64,000 nt of DNA from Hyperoplus lanceolatus (lineage: Eukaryota; Chordata; Actinopteri; Uranoscopiformes; Ammodytidae), in the NCBI GenBank assembly GCA_026929865.2, contig CM049416.1, positions 16,018,501 to 16,082,500 on the forward strand, given 5' to 3'. Positions 10,902-21,905 of this stretch are shown here, in pieces; the first letter of the stretch is position 1, and each line of letters starts with the position of its first letter. Under the pieces are notes generated by a model. The model was given only the letters and a program-made list of their open reading frames with translations, did no database searches and was not told the DNA's origin. Position numbers and translations under genes: made by a program.

Positions 10902-11566
10902 TAGGGGTGTGAACGTTTACAAAAATGTCTAAAAGGTTACACGACTGCCATTTTTTGTGTACATGTTTAAGAGTTTCATATGGGGGGAGTCAGACGACGT
11001 AATTTTCTTTTTGCGATGCAGTCAGACTAACAAAGAGAGTGTGCTGAAGTGAGAGACTTAAAAAAAGAAAGGCAGACAGATACCTGTAGCAAGAAAGAGA
11101 CAGAGAGATCTTTCTTTTATAATTTAGCTTCTGACCTAAGACTGGCTCCCGCTGTCGGGTCGATCAGCTAAGCAGATCAGCTGTTTTACACAGAGATGAA
11201 ACGGAGATGAAAATGATAGTGAAATTGAAAGTGGAGCAGTTCAATAGAAATTCATAAAAATTGTAACCAAACGCAATTAATGTGTTGTGTGATTTGCGTT
11301 AGTAGGCCGGCCTATAGTGTCCGCAGTCCTGCACACAGACGCACACGCACACACACACACACACACTTAGCGCGGCAGACAGATTCTGCAGACTAGGTTT
11401 TATATTCTCTAAATAGTTTACGTAATTTCTGAATTGAAATTAAATAATGCTTATTTTCAGAACACATTAAAGTCATTTTCAAAACTTAAAAAAAAAAAAT
11501 GTGTTCATTGATTTTTCCTAAACGTTATGATTTACTAACAGGTTACACGTGTACATGTGCACCGTA
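10902..11566. mobile_element. nonautonomous hAT-type element (665 bp)
   Basis: Flanked by a perfect 8-bp duplication GTCAATAC (10894-10901, 11567-11574). It starts TAGGGGTGTGAACGTTTACA; this terminus is identical, in reverse complement, to the right end of the element at 21088-21897. The right end reads GTACATGTGCACCGTA, where the usual CCCTA has become CCGTA. It contains a CA tract at about 11341-11366, and lacks any transposase. It sits in the opposite orientation to the 21-kb copy. Confidence 0.85.
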
Positions 11567-11574
11567 GTCAATAC

Positions 11575-11995
11575 AATGTTGTGTATGAGCATAGCACACT
11601 CAACTCTGGACTTACCATTATGAATATTTGAAAAGAAGAACTTAATGTACCCTCTTCCCAGCAAACTGAAAACATAGCAGTGATGAAGTTCACAGAGTCA
11701 AACCCACGCTGTACTCTCTTGTGTGCTTTCAGCAGACGGGAACAATAAAGTCTCTTCTGTCAGTCTTCTCTTCTCACAACCAGCTTTAGAACAGACAGAA
11801 TGTATTGACTCTGTGGCCTTCATGACCATTGTGCACACACAACTCATCTCCGGCTCATCTCCCCCACAGATGCATTCAAAGGCATTGATTTTATTTTCTG
11901 TGCAAGCCCGCCCATTTCTCTTTCTCAGTCATGAAAAAATGTTTTGCCTGTAAATTCCTCCATTCATACTCAGTGAAAAGGGAGAATTTGACTTG
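11575..11995. other. non-coding, no recognised feature
   Basis: Unique-looking AT-rich sequence between two hAT-type insertions. The reading frame at 11723-11953 has no recognisable domain. Confidence 0.4.
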
Positions 11996-12003
11996 GTAGA
12001 GAG

Positions 12004-13137
12004 CAGCCGCGGCGCTACTAATGGGCCCGGGTGGGCCCAGGCCCACCCATTTTAGGCTGGGCCCACCCATCCTAGCTGTTCATACAATAAGCATCCCGAG
12101 GAGCTTTGAATGAAGCTTCTCAGCCAAATCAGCGGCTTCTACCCTACGTGTGGCTGCCGCCAGGCTGAGTCCCGGACTCCGCCTCAGAGCCGCCTCTGAC
12201 CAATCATGAGTTAGCAACGGTAACTAAGAGGGAGACGCCGGACAAGCAGAGCATTGGCAAGCTACGATGCTTTATGACAAAATCTATGACAATGGCCAAG
12301 CAAAGCAGTTTATTTTCTTTTAAATTTACTAAGAAACACTCCGAGGAGCAAGAGGAGGAAACCTGCCTCTTCAAATGAGTTACCATCCAGTTCGGCAGCT
12401 CTCCCCCATCACCTCCCGTAGCACCCCTCACACCGGCAGCAAAAAGCCTCACAGTCTAACTCAACGTTATGCAATCTGATCTCACAGACATCAGTGGGAT
12501 TTCTGATATCAGGTTGCATTAACGTTAGTGTCTGGCTGTCTGTATGTACATTTTCTGGAGGGAAAAATAATATTGGCAGTAAGTTAACTTATGATAGCGC
12601 TTATGTGTTATAGGAGACAGGGTTCAGCAGCATAGAACAAACGCCGTTCCCCAGCAACCTCCCTAGACCTGTCATCAATAGATGAGCCCGCAAGCCAGCA
12701 CAAACTCCGTACCTTCCCAGCCACACACATCAGGGAAAGCTAGGAGTTTTTCTGGCGGTGGACCCAAATCCCGCTGGAGAAATAAGCTACAGCAAAATTC
12801 ATTTGGGACCGTTTCCCTGCTGTTTTTGAGTTTTTCCATGTTATTTCATATGTGTTCGACTGAATAAGAATAGAATGAATTAAGAATAAATGGAGAGAGA
12901 ACGACCCTCACCCTCCAAAGATAAATCCGTTACGCTTTTTGTGCATTGAACGCTCAAGAGAGATATGAAGTTAGTGAGCTGAGGACAGCGACGGAAGGCC
13001 ACTAGGATTAGTCGGCCTGCCCCAAGGGAAACGGAGATGAGAGATGATGCTGTGTTTTTTTTTTTTTTTTTTATTTTAACTGGCCCATCCAGTTTTCTGA
13101 AGGCCCACCCATAATCAAAATCCTGGCGCCGCTACTG
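12004..13137 (+). mobile_element. nonautonomous hAT-type element (1134 bp) with transposase remnant
   Basis: Flanked by a perfect 8-bp duplication GTAGAGAG (11996-12003, 13138-13145). The termini are inverted: the left begins CAGCCGCGGCGCTAC and the right ends GGCGCCGCTACTG. Next to each lie inverted GGCCCACCC motifs (left about 12030-12070, right about 13080-13110). A 35-codon open frame at 12274-12378 (MAKQSSLFSFKFTKKHSEEQ in its middle) resembles the N-terminus of hAT-type transposases, so this looks like an internal deletion derivative of an autonomous element. A poly-T run lies near 13056-13075. Confidence 0.85.
12274..12378 (+). pseudogene. short N-terminal remnant of hAT-type transposase
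   Basis: Starts ATGACAAAATCTATGACAAT and continues as MAKQSSLFSFKFTKKHSEEQ, then an acidic EEE stretch and a TGA at 12376-12378. A basic and aromatic N-terminus followed by an acidic run is common in the hAT transposases associated with this kind of terminus. The BED finger, catalytic core and dimerisation domain are all missing. The remnant is too short to function. The assignment rests on position inside a hAT-type element plus composition, and is tentative. Confidence 0.4.
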
Positions 13138-13145
13138 GTAGAGAG

Positions 13146-13296
13146 GCAACTGCCCCTGTTGTAGCTTTAAATCTACTCACTCCATATGTGGTATATGAGG
13201 TTTCTGGTTTTCTCTAAAGGGCGGGCGGGGGTTAGATGATGGGGTCAGGGGAGTAGTTGCCTTGTTACATCACACACACGCACACGCACACGCACA

Positions 13297-13339
<43 letters not shown>

Positions 13340-14045
13340 TCTTTTGCTAGCAGCTCACATTACCCAGTAGAGCTTACAGTCTGGGGCTGTAGACAGTTGG
13401 TAGCAAACAATACGCATACGTATAAAAACAACGCACACAAACAAACATTTAAGTCTAATTAATCTTGGCTACTTTCATTGAATGGATGAATCGTGTTGTT
13501 TGTACAGAGTTAAACTTGTGATTGAATAAATACTGTATGAACTTATTAGGAATACTGACACTATGGTGTGCACTGTGCGATGGTTAACTGTGGTTACATG
13601 AGTGCTGCTCTCACCAGCACTTGGAATAGCAATTTTGCAAATGCTACGCAAGAATCAGTCCTACTTTAGTGATACACTTCCACTGACTTCACACATTACC
13701 TCAAGAGGAATCTGAACTTTTCACCTCAACTCGCGGGACTAAACACAATCCTAACTGTAATCTTACACCAAATTGAAAGATGATTCTGTCCACATCTCTG
13801 AACTCAACTTATTTCACTTCAGTGTTTGCAGTCAATATTAAAGTACAGTTATCGTCTCCATCCACAATCACCATTTACTCAATCATACCAGTAATGACAT
13901 ATTGACTTAACAAGTCTAGAATATATAGCCAGGCTGAGAGCTCTGTGAAGCTGTGCTTAGGCACTGCAGTGCTTCAAGCTAAATCATTGGCATAGCTAAT
14001 ATGTTGATGTTTGGGAGTGCAATGTTTACTATATTATCCATCTTA
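13146..14045. other. non-coding with CA microsatellite
   Basis: No gene recognised. A CA tract with interspersed CG steps runs from about 13271 to 13337. The peptide-like frames across it are repeat artefacts. Confidence 0.5.
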
Positions 14046-14053
14046 GTCTAGAC

Positions 14054-14965
14054 CAGGGGTGTCAAACTCATTTTGGTTCGAGGGCCATATACAGCCTCTC
14101 TGATCTCAGGTGGGCCGGACCAGTAAAATAATGGCAAAATAACTCCAAATCCCTAACTTTGCTTTTCAGTAATATGCTTTATCACTCAGCCTGCATTTGT
14201 AACCTACATTATCACGGATCACAAGGGATCTCTGTAGCCCCCAGGATTCTAGGGTATTTTGCTCAAAGATGCCAATGTGCACTAATGAAACTGTTTATTT
14301 GAATACACAAATACAACAGGCACTGACCTTACAGTTGTCCAATTTGGTTTGCTATATGTACAGGGACAAATTTTGTGCAAACATGCAGACTGTACAAAAT
14401 ACAATTAAATAAAAGTGAAACTTCTACTGTTTTGATTTATTTTTAAATACAGAGGTTATTGGTTGTTTTGGAATTCGTTTTTCCCAATTTAAAACATAAA
14501 AATAAAGCAGCATGGAAAATTAGGAAATAAATCTTGTAGGCCTACACTAGCATGCTCCTGCTCGTTTTGTGCACACAGAGCCGTAGACACACCGCGCTTG
14601 CTAGTACATTAATTGTTCAGCACTAAAAATAAAAATAGTTTTATTTTTATTAAAAAGTAATAAAATAAAATGTACTAAAAATAAAAATGTTTTTTTTTTT
14701 TGGTTTTTACTTTGCCATAAAGCACTGGAGGAAACATTAATAGCGGTGAAGCAGGATTGCCATTTACCACGTTGCTAAAATGTGCTTTTTTATTTAGGCT
14801 GCCCCCTAGCGGCAGGAGTGAGCATTTCGGTTATTTCTTTAAAAATTCATAACTCCTCACAGGAATGGGCTAGAGACTTACTTTTTTTTTTGACATACTC
14901 AGAAATTTATGCTCTACAGGTCGCGGGCCGCATCCGGCCCGCGGGCCGTATGTTTGACACCCCTG
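14054..14965. mobile_element. nonautonomous hAT-type element (912 bp)
   Basis: Starts CAGGGGTGTCAAACTCATTT and ends GTATGTTTGACACCCCTG, giving inverted termini of about 15 bp. Flanked by an 8-bp duplication GTCTAGAC (14046-14053, 14966-14973), itself a palindrome. Inverted GGGCC-rich subterminal motifs follow: GAGGGCC and GGGCCGGACC on the left, CGGGCCGCATCCGGCCCGCG on the right. No transposase. This is a common fish hAT-type terminus. Confidence 0.88.
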
Positions 14966-14973
14966 GTCTAGAC

Positions 14974-15799
14974 TGTAGGCATACTTACATTTGCTGATGC
15001 TGATGGGAAAGTCATTAGTTTTTCAGGCATTTGATCAAAGAGCAAAGTATTGGTCAAAATACATGTATTAAGTGACTCTAGATGGAACATTAGCAAGCAC
15101 CAAAATAAGGAAAATTCATCCTGTAAAAAAATGTTTTTTAAAAAAATTAAATGGCAACCCCAAGCTATATGGGTAGCAGTAATGTAGTTGCTGGGATATT
15201 TCAGGAATGAGGCAATGGAACAACTGATGAAATCAACTACTGACACTGTATCTCTAAAGCCATTGACATGGATACAATTATTACAGATGTCAGGTTCAAG
15301 TCCTTTGTCATGAAGTATGCTGGAAAAAAATATCCACAATACTAAAGTTCAAACTGGTTGTGTTGACAAAAGAATTCAACGGACTGTACTTCAAATAGAC
15401 CAACAAAGACACATGCTCGTCAAACAACAAACACCATTGATTTGTGTAGGTATGTACACATGTTGGCACACACACACTTCTGCTGTTCACACATTCCCAA
15501 TTCTATGTGGCAAGGTGGAGAGGATCAATGTGTCAACACAACAAAGCCAGGTTGGTGGCCTCCTCGCGGCATGACAAGGTGGGAGATATTGAGTGCCTGG
15601 CCCCTGATCCCTGATCCCTCTGGGGAGGAAAGAGAAAACCGAAAACAAGCAAATGGAGGGACAAGAAAGCATGGAAAAAGTGATGGCAGAGGAGAGTAAT
15701 GATGTTAAAAGAATGAGACAGGGGACAGCAAGGTCTTAGAGGCATAGTGTAAGAGGAAGAGGAGGGTTAGAGGGAGCAACAGAGAGAGAGTGCGAGAGA

Positions 15800-15882
<83 letters not shown>

Positions 15883-16270
15883 GAGAAATTGAAAGGAAAA
15901 GTAAGACAGTCTGTGTTTGTGTGTGTGCCTGCATATGCGTTCGCCTGAAGCGCACATGTACCACGTTCCTAGACATCATGTATTTGTGTTTGCGTGTGCG
16001 TGCGTGTGCGTGTGCGTGCGTGTTCCCATTCTGATCGTTCCTTGAGGTGTCAATTCCACTTCATTTCAAGTTGACTTTGTTGGATTGGCAAGACGCAACA
16101 TATGTTAACAAGGCTTTCACTAAATACAGCGCTTCCAAAGAAGAAACAAAAGTTTCTTCTCACACAGCTATATCCACACATATCATCACTGTGGCATCTT
16201 AATACACAGCAACACACAAGTACATACAAATACTGATTTACAGGCATCGAATAATGTACAAAATACTGCC
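14974..16270. other. non-coding with a long TG microsatellite
   Basis: No gene recognised. It contains a TG dinucleotide tract (15804-15881) and a looser GTGCGT-type tract (about 15985-16022). The reading frames on both strands here come from these tracts. Confidence 0.5.
15804..15881. repeat. (TG)n microsatellite
   Basis: Almost uninterrupted TG dinucleotides for about 78 bp, preceded by a GAGA-rich stretch. Confidence 0.97.
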
Positions 16271-16274
16271 ATAC

Positions 16275-17641
16275 GTTACGTTGTGATACGTTATGAGCCG
16301 CCCAGAGCCCTTAGGTCATCTGGGACAGGTCTTTTAAAAGTCCCCAGAGCTAGGACTAAACAGGGCAGGGCTCAACAATAAGGATTGCCCGACGTCCCGG
16401 GGCAAGTAAAACGCCACGTCGGGCCAGTAACTATGATAACCCACTTTCCCGAACGGGCAACCGGGAGTTTTTCTGAAATTATTGAAAACATTTTTTAATA
16501 GCCTAACAATATTTTTATTTTTTATAGCGCCAAATAAAATTCATCTATCCACGGTCTTTTTTCATATAGAACTGGTGCTCATTATTAAATAAACGCTTAG
16601 GCCTATGTTACATATCTAATTTATTTGCGAGTAGTTGTGTCTGCTGCGTAGTTGTGTCTGCTGCGTTGCATCTCTCTCCTCTGCTCCGTTTAGTGAAGGG
16701 GTCGGGGCTCCACCGCCGAAACACACACACACAGGCAGATCTCGGCAAAAAACTGCATGTAGCCTACATCTTAAGAAATGGACCAGAGGTGTGACTTCAC
16801 ATACCAGGAGGCAGTGGAAGCTTGAAACTGGAAAAGTGTTCAAAACAGCCTGTCCTGAGCCAAAAGTTGAGATTTTGAATAATAATTAAAAACGTCTAAA
16901 ACAGATTGTTGTAGGCCTAAAAAATGTCTTACAGAAAAAAGTTTTAAAGAATTGCTGTTTTAAAAAGAACAAGCCCTTCAAGAAAAAAACATTTGTGTGA
17001 CCAATGTTTTTTTTTTTGCATAAAACACGTCTCATATGCTGTTATTGTCGGTTTAGAAACTAAAAAATTACAAATGTTCCTACTCAAATAATATTTGAAT
17101 AATAGCCTCCACTTTCAGTATGATCCTTAACTCATCTATAACACTGTCCATGATGTGTTTATACATTGTAAATAAAGAGCGAATATAACAAATATTTGTA
17201 CACCACTAATAAAAACATTTTTATATAGGGGCCAGTAAAAATTTACTTCGGGCAAGTAGAATTCAGGCCCACTTGCCCGACTGGGCAAGCGAAAAAAAAC
17301 CTTAGCGTTGAGCCCTGCAGGGAGAGGCGGCATTCAGCGTTTATGCGCCCAATGTCTGGAACGGACTGCCAGAGAGTCTGAGGTCCGCTGAGACTCTCAG
17401 CTCTTTTAAATCGGGTCTTAAAACATTCTTGTTTCCCTTTTAACCTGTATTTTTTTTTTTTTTTTGTAAAATGTTTTAATTCTTTTATTTAAATGTTGTA
17501 TTTTTATCCATGTTTTAAATGTGTTCCTTTTTTTGTATTTGTATTCTTTATTTTATTTTAACCCTGTGAAGCACCTTGAGTGGCACTGTGCCTGAAATGT
17601 GCTCTATAAATAAAATTGCCTTGCCTTGCCTTGCCTTGCCA
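16275..17641 (+). mobile_element. 5'-truncated LINE (L2/Rex-like) 3' part, split by a DNA element
   Basis: Two parts of one reading frame are separated by the insertion at 16366-17317. The first (16275-16365) reads YEPPRALRSSGTGLLKVPRA. The second (17323-17440) reads AAFSVYAPNVWNGLPESLRS then LSSFKSGLKTFLF. Together they form the C-terminal signature of L2-like LINE proteins. The 3' tail follows: GTGAAGCACCTTGAGTGGCA, CTATAAATAAAATTGCC, then CCTTG pentamers (about 17616-17641). The frame joins exactly across the insertion (codons for K-Q-G-E-A). The tail differs from that of the element at 6.5-9.4 kb, so this is a different family. Confidence 0.85.
16366..17317. mobile_element. nonautonomous DNA element inserted in LINE (952 bp)
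   Basis: Inverted termini CAGGGCTCAAC and GTTGAGCCCTG. Subterminal inverted GCCCGA/CGGGCA motifs occur at both ends (TTGCCCGACG, TTTCCCGAACGGGCAA; right TTGCCCGACTGGGCAAG). It is flanked by CAGGG on both sides (16361-16365, 17318-17322). Because the interrupted LINE codons are known, the empty site can be read as AAACAGGGAGAGG. The duplication is therefore 5 bp, or an 8-bp hAT duplication whose right copy lost three A residues; shorter parses are possible because the element itself starts CAGGG. Near 16632-16664 a 17-bp unit is repeated in tandem (GTAGTTGTGTCTGCTGC). No transposase is encoded. Confidence 0.8.
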
Positions 17642-18599
17642 TCAGCCACCAATCCCAGCTCACAAGGTTGTTCTTCTTTGTTTTTCCTTGCTTTGCCAAT
17701 GCATCTTATCCTCAGATCCTCATAAGTGCATGAGCCTTCAAAGGAGTTGGCTGATGCAAGCACCAACATGTTTTAGATAGATTTTATGTGTGCATGCAAG
17801 CATGACTTGTCAGTGCAGACATTGGAAAATAAAAGGCAGACAATTATGATTGACATACTGTTAGAACCTGAAGAGAAACGTAAGAGTATATCCATTAATA
17901 TGTAAAACCAATGTGTGTTCAACTCACAACCTCTTTAGTTTTTAATGTTTGGCTGGGTGCGTTTAAAAAGAATATGGATCATGTCTTTTATCTCTGTGGT
18001 GCAAGAAGTGCTGCAGCAGGAATACATAACTGTATTACATTTGAATATCTATACGTTTGCATATGACTTCCTACTAAAATACTGCATTGCGGATGATTTC
18101 CCTGAAAGTCCCTCTACTCTCTACCGAGTGCAGAGACATTAAAGATGTAACTGTTCTCTTTCCAAAATACCCCGTCTCTGGTATTCCCGTAAAATGCACT
18201 CCCTCCCTCACTTTGTGTATACAGTATGTCCTAGGGGAATAGACACATGGACATTCAGGTGTGCACAGTGTTTTGTTTGTCTGAATGCATCATTCCCTAC
18301 TGTCTGCATGACCTTGCACTCATGACAGCATGTTTTTAACTGAAGCATATGGGCTTCGAATTACAATGAATATAAATAGAGGTGGTATCTCATCACGCAT
18401 ATTACAACACAACTTGAATTGAATGTGAATGCTTACTTTTAAAAGGCATCAGATTTTGCTTGCTGAAAATGAAAATAAAGTTGCTATTCTTAGTCATCTT
18501 ATATTTGAAATAATGAAGATACTTTGCAGTTAAAGATCAGTGTTTAAAGGTGGGGTATCGATAGAACTTTTGTTTATGTTTATACTAACCACGGCAATA
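17642..18599. other. non-coding, no recognised feature
   Basis: No supported gene or repeat boundary. Short frames here (for example 17945-18142) have no recognisable domain. Confidence 0.4.
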
Positions 18600-19069
18600 T
18601 TTGATGCTCAGAGCGAGTGACGAATACTTAAATCCCGACGGCCGGAATGGCTGCTCACCATTGCGTTTAGATTGCTGTTAACGGAGCTGCGGCTGTGTAT
18701 AAAATATAGGGCGAATACCATTATACAGGCTTCGAATACTTGTTGGTGTTTCAGAGTGTGTATTCGTAATACTCCTTTCAAAAAAACATAAGACAGTTAT
18801 CTGCGTAGTTTTTTGATGATTTATTAACTTTTGAAAGTTATAGTGAATTGGATTTCCTTACTTTTCCCCCGTGGTAGCTAACAGCTGAATATCTATTGAC
18901 CGTTCATCATGAATAGCTTTGATGCTAACGATGAAAACGACGGAGTATTCCAAGGATGCTCTGTAGCAAGCCAGTCATTTTTGCAAGGCAATAGCAGCGC
19001 TACAATACTGAATTGAGCTTTGACTACTAATTTAGCAAACAAATATTTGAATAATTCGGGCCAGCCCTG
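18600..19069. mobile_element. DNA element fragment related to the 9.5-kb one
   Basis: Ends GAATAATTCGGGCCAGCCCT, the reverse complement form of the terminus starting at 9531 (TAGGGCTGGCCAGAATTATT). A shared internal motif GGCTTCGAATACTTGTTGGT (about 18729) resembles the 9.98-kb end, in reverse complement. The left boundary is not visible and the start given is approximate. No coding capacity. Confidence 0.5.
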
Positions 19070-21079
19070 ATGTTAGCTGATTTTGACAAAAAGTGTTCTG
19101 GGTTACAATGAGCATACCTTAATAAACAATAATAATAAAAATATGATCTTAATTGTAGAAAAAACTTGAAATCCTGCAAGCCAGATAACTGGGCTCATGG
19201 CAAATAAACACACATGCAGGGTTGTCTGGTTCTGACTGTGAAATTAATATTTAAATATCACAAAAATGCAACAAATATAAAACATGTATTTATTTTGGTC
19301 CGCAGATTTTGATGTTTGTTGTCCCTATTTTTTTAATGTTAAAAACTGGTTGCCAGCTTGCCACTGACCGCAACCACAGGCCAACACTCGGTTGACAATT
19401 TCTCAAAATGGTTGCCAATAGGAACCTGGCAACCGTTACTTTCATACCCTGGCATGAATGTGTTGAACTGCCTGCACAGTCTGGATGTGTATGCTCTTGT
19501 ATTTGTCCTGTACATCTGTGGCAGTGCCAGCTTGTGTGCATTACTAGTATGTGTCTTTGCTTCAGTTTAGTTGTGTGTACAGTATATGGTGTGTTGGTGT
19601 GCATAAACTATTCGCATGTTTGCTATGCTGAGATTACATATCTATGTACTCGGGCTTGGGTTTGTGTGTACGTGTCCGTGTGTGTTTATTCAATGGGGGA
19701 TGGCTTCAGATCCTGATGTCCCAGCTATAGGAAAAACGACAGAGGTAATCATGGAGGCAAGGATAACAAAGATTAGGTCCAGTCCTCTGAAGCTGATGAC
19801 TGTGTGTTTCTCAGAACACATTTATTTATCACAGATGTCAGGCAAATTAGCATTAAAATGATTCCAGTGACAGACTCGCCCTGGATATCTCCGATGGCAG
19901 ACACCCAAAATGTTTGTTTACAGAACTCCGAGAAGAACAGAGAAAGGCTATGAAGAGATGGTAAGAGAGGTAAGATTAAGTAGTATAAAAAGCCAGAGCA
20001 AATAAATTGGAGAAAATGTTGAAAAGAGATCAAATATGTAAGAAAACGGCGGTAAAAAAAAATTGCAAGACTCCAAAGAAACAAGCTCCACTGTAGAAAT
20101 AGTTGAATTGTGAATCACGCTTGATAAGGACTTGTGCTGAAAAAGAGTGTCCTCCACATACAGTACAAACAGGGAGTGAGGAAAGAAGAACATACAAAAT
20201 AGGAATAACAGAGAAAGATACTTCTCTATGTATGGGGAGAGATACAGCATAACACATAGACAAAAGGTGCTGGCGAGAGTAAGGAAAGATTAAAGAAAAA
20301 TAAGTCAAAAAAGTTTGGAGAATGGAAGCAAAGCAGCTGGGTAATGTCATAGGAAGACATCAAGATGAAAGCTTTTAAGGAGAAGTGACAGAGTAGGCAG
20401 AAAAGGGCAAAAATGGATAGGAGAATTAGCCAGCAGCGCAGTGTAATGCACAGGCAGGTATATCATGTATATGCAGTATGCACCTTCTTCTTCTAAGTGC
20501 ATAATAACTGAATCTGCCCATCAGCCTTTTGATTATTAACCATCTTATCACAGTATGCCTGAGCTATTCCCCTGAACTACTGCTGCACCGCTGGCTATGG
20601 AAGTGGACTGAGAGACTGAGGGGAGAATTGATGTCAAAGAACAACAGTGTCAGACGAAAAAAAGAAAGCGGAAATTTGCAAATCGCTTCTGGGTATAGTG
20701 CAGAGAGTAACAGTGTGTTGCCATGGTAATAGATACACCAGTGGCTTAATGTGACTGCGTGCGTGCACATGAACAGATGTGAATTCTGAAACCCAAATTT
20801 ATTAGAAATAAATATCTAATCGAATTTGCTCACTTATTGCACTTTGCAGCGTTTAATGTCAGGGTCCGTCATCATGATTCTCAACCACATTCATGAAACT
20901 TATAGGTGCAGGCTTCTCTGCCAGCATCGCATCAAGGCAATCTAATTGCTAAATGGAATGGGTGCTTTTATAGAAAATGGATCAAATCAAAGTTTCTCTG
21001 TGGATTTATAAAACAGAATGTTTGGGTAGGATTCCTTATTCACAAGTGGAATAGCACTCAGCAGATAATACTCCAATGA
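19070..21079. other. non-coding, no recognised feature
   Basis: About 2 kb without a supported gene. Frames on both strands lack recognisable domains. The segment 19920-20420 is strikingly purine-rich on the + strand (AGAGA/GAAAG runs), which creates long but artefactual frames on the - strand. Confidence 0.4.
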
Positions 21080-21337
21080 ATGGCTATTAGGGGTGTGCAT
21101 GTGTACACGTGTACCCGTTTAGTAAATCATAACCGATTAGGAAAAATCAATAAACGAAAACCGTTTTAATTTTTTTTTTTTTTTTTTTTAATTTTTCCTT
21201 TTTTCAAAGTTTTTAAATATGTTCTGGAGATTTTACATCACCAATAAACTAATTGGGGAGGATAAAAGCTAGTCTGCCGAATCTGTCTGTCCCTCGGTGT
21301 GTGTGTGTGTGTGTGTGAGCGTGTGTATCGGCGCACG

Positions 21338-21339
<2 letters not shown>

Positions 21340-21390
<51 letters not shown>
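21340..21390. repeat. (CA)n microsatellite
   Basis: About 25 CA dinucleotides, preceded at 21297-21316 by a shorter GT tract, so the pair forms a loose inverted repeat. Confidence 0.95.
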
Positions 21391-21396
<6 letters not shown>

Positions 21397-21618
21397 AAAC
21401 ACACAGGGAGTCGCCCTGCTCGGGCTCGAGTCACAGCCACGGAAGAGTGATGAAAGATAACCTAATGATTAAAGTTACCCGGCGTGACGTGAACTAAGCG
21501 CGTAAGTAGAGCAAACTTTATAACACCTGTTCAACCTGCATAAACGTAGACATGTAGAAAGCAATATTAATCAGGAAATTAATGAAGGGCGATAATGACG
21601 GCGAAAAAATGACAGGCG

Positions 21619-21621
<3 letters not shown>

Positions 21622-21683
<62 letters not shown>
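21622..21683. repeat. (TG)n microsatellite
   Basis: About 31 TG dinucleotides inside the hAT-type element. It runs directly into the shared block that begins GTACCATGG. Confidence 0.95.
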
Positions 21684-21685
<2 letters not shown>

Positions 21686-21778
21686 CATGGACCTATTATA
21701 AGAGGTGTGTAAATGAGCGTTGTTCATGTCAACTGTGTGTTTACAGGCGAACAAACGCGTACAAGACGGTGGCCGCAC

Positions 21779-21859
21779 GAGGACAATGACGTCACGGTTA
21801 ACCGTGTACACGACGGAATTTTTTTCGTGTACACGGTTAACCGTGACGTCATTGTCCTC
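21779..21859. repeat. perfect 35-bp-arm inverted repeat (hairpin)
   Basis: Arms 21779-21813 and 21825-21859 are exact reverse complements, separated by an 11-bp loop ending in T residues. Each arm also contains three small palindromes: TGACGTCA (21787-21794, 21844-21851), GGTTAACC and GTGTACAC. The structure could extrude as a cruciform in DNA or fold as a long stem in RNA. It sits in the subterminal part of a hAT-type element, so it may serve transposase or host-factor binding. That role is inference. Confidence 0.9.
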
Positions 21860-21905
21860 GTCCTCATTAGACATTTTTGTAAACGTTCACACCCCTAATT
21901 GCTAT

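Larger units (their letters stand above)
21088..21897. mobile_element. nonautonomous hAT-type element (810 bp) with microsatellites and a hairpin
   Basis: Starts TAGGGGTGTGCATGTGTACA and ends TGTAAACGTTCACACCCCTA. It is flanked by near-identical octamers ATGGCTAT (21080-21087) and ATTGCTAT (21898-21905), seven of eight matching. The right terminus equals the left terminus of the 10902-11566 element in reverse complement, so the two are one family. Inside are a CA tract (21340-21390), a TG tract (21622-21683) and a perfect inverted repeat (21779-21859). A block at 21682-21701 matches 1005-1024 exactly. No transposase is present. Confidence 0.85.

Noticed and set aside
15736-16034. Open frames on both strands rich in His-Thr or Cys-Val
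   Set aside because: They are translations of the TG/CA microsatellite, which has no stop codons in these frames.
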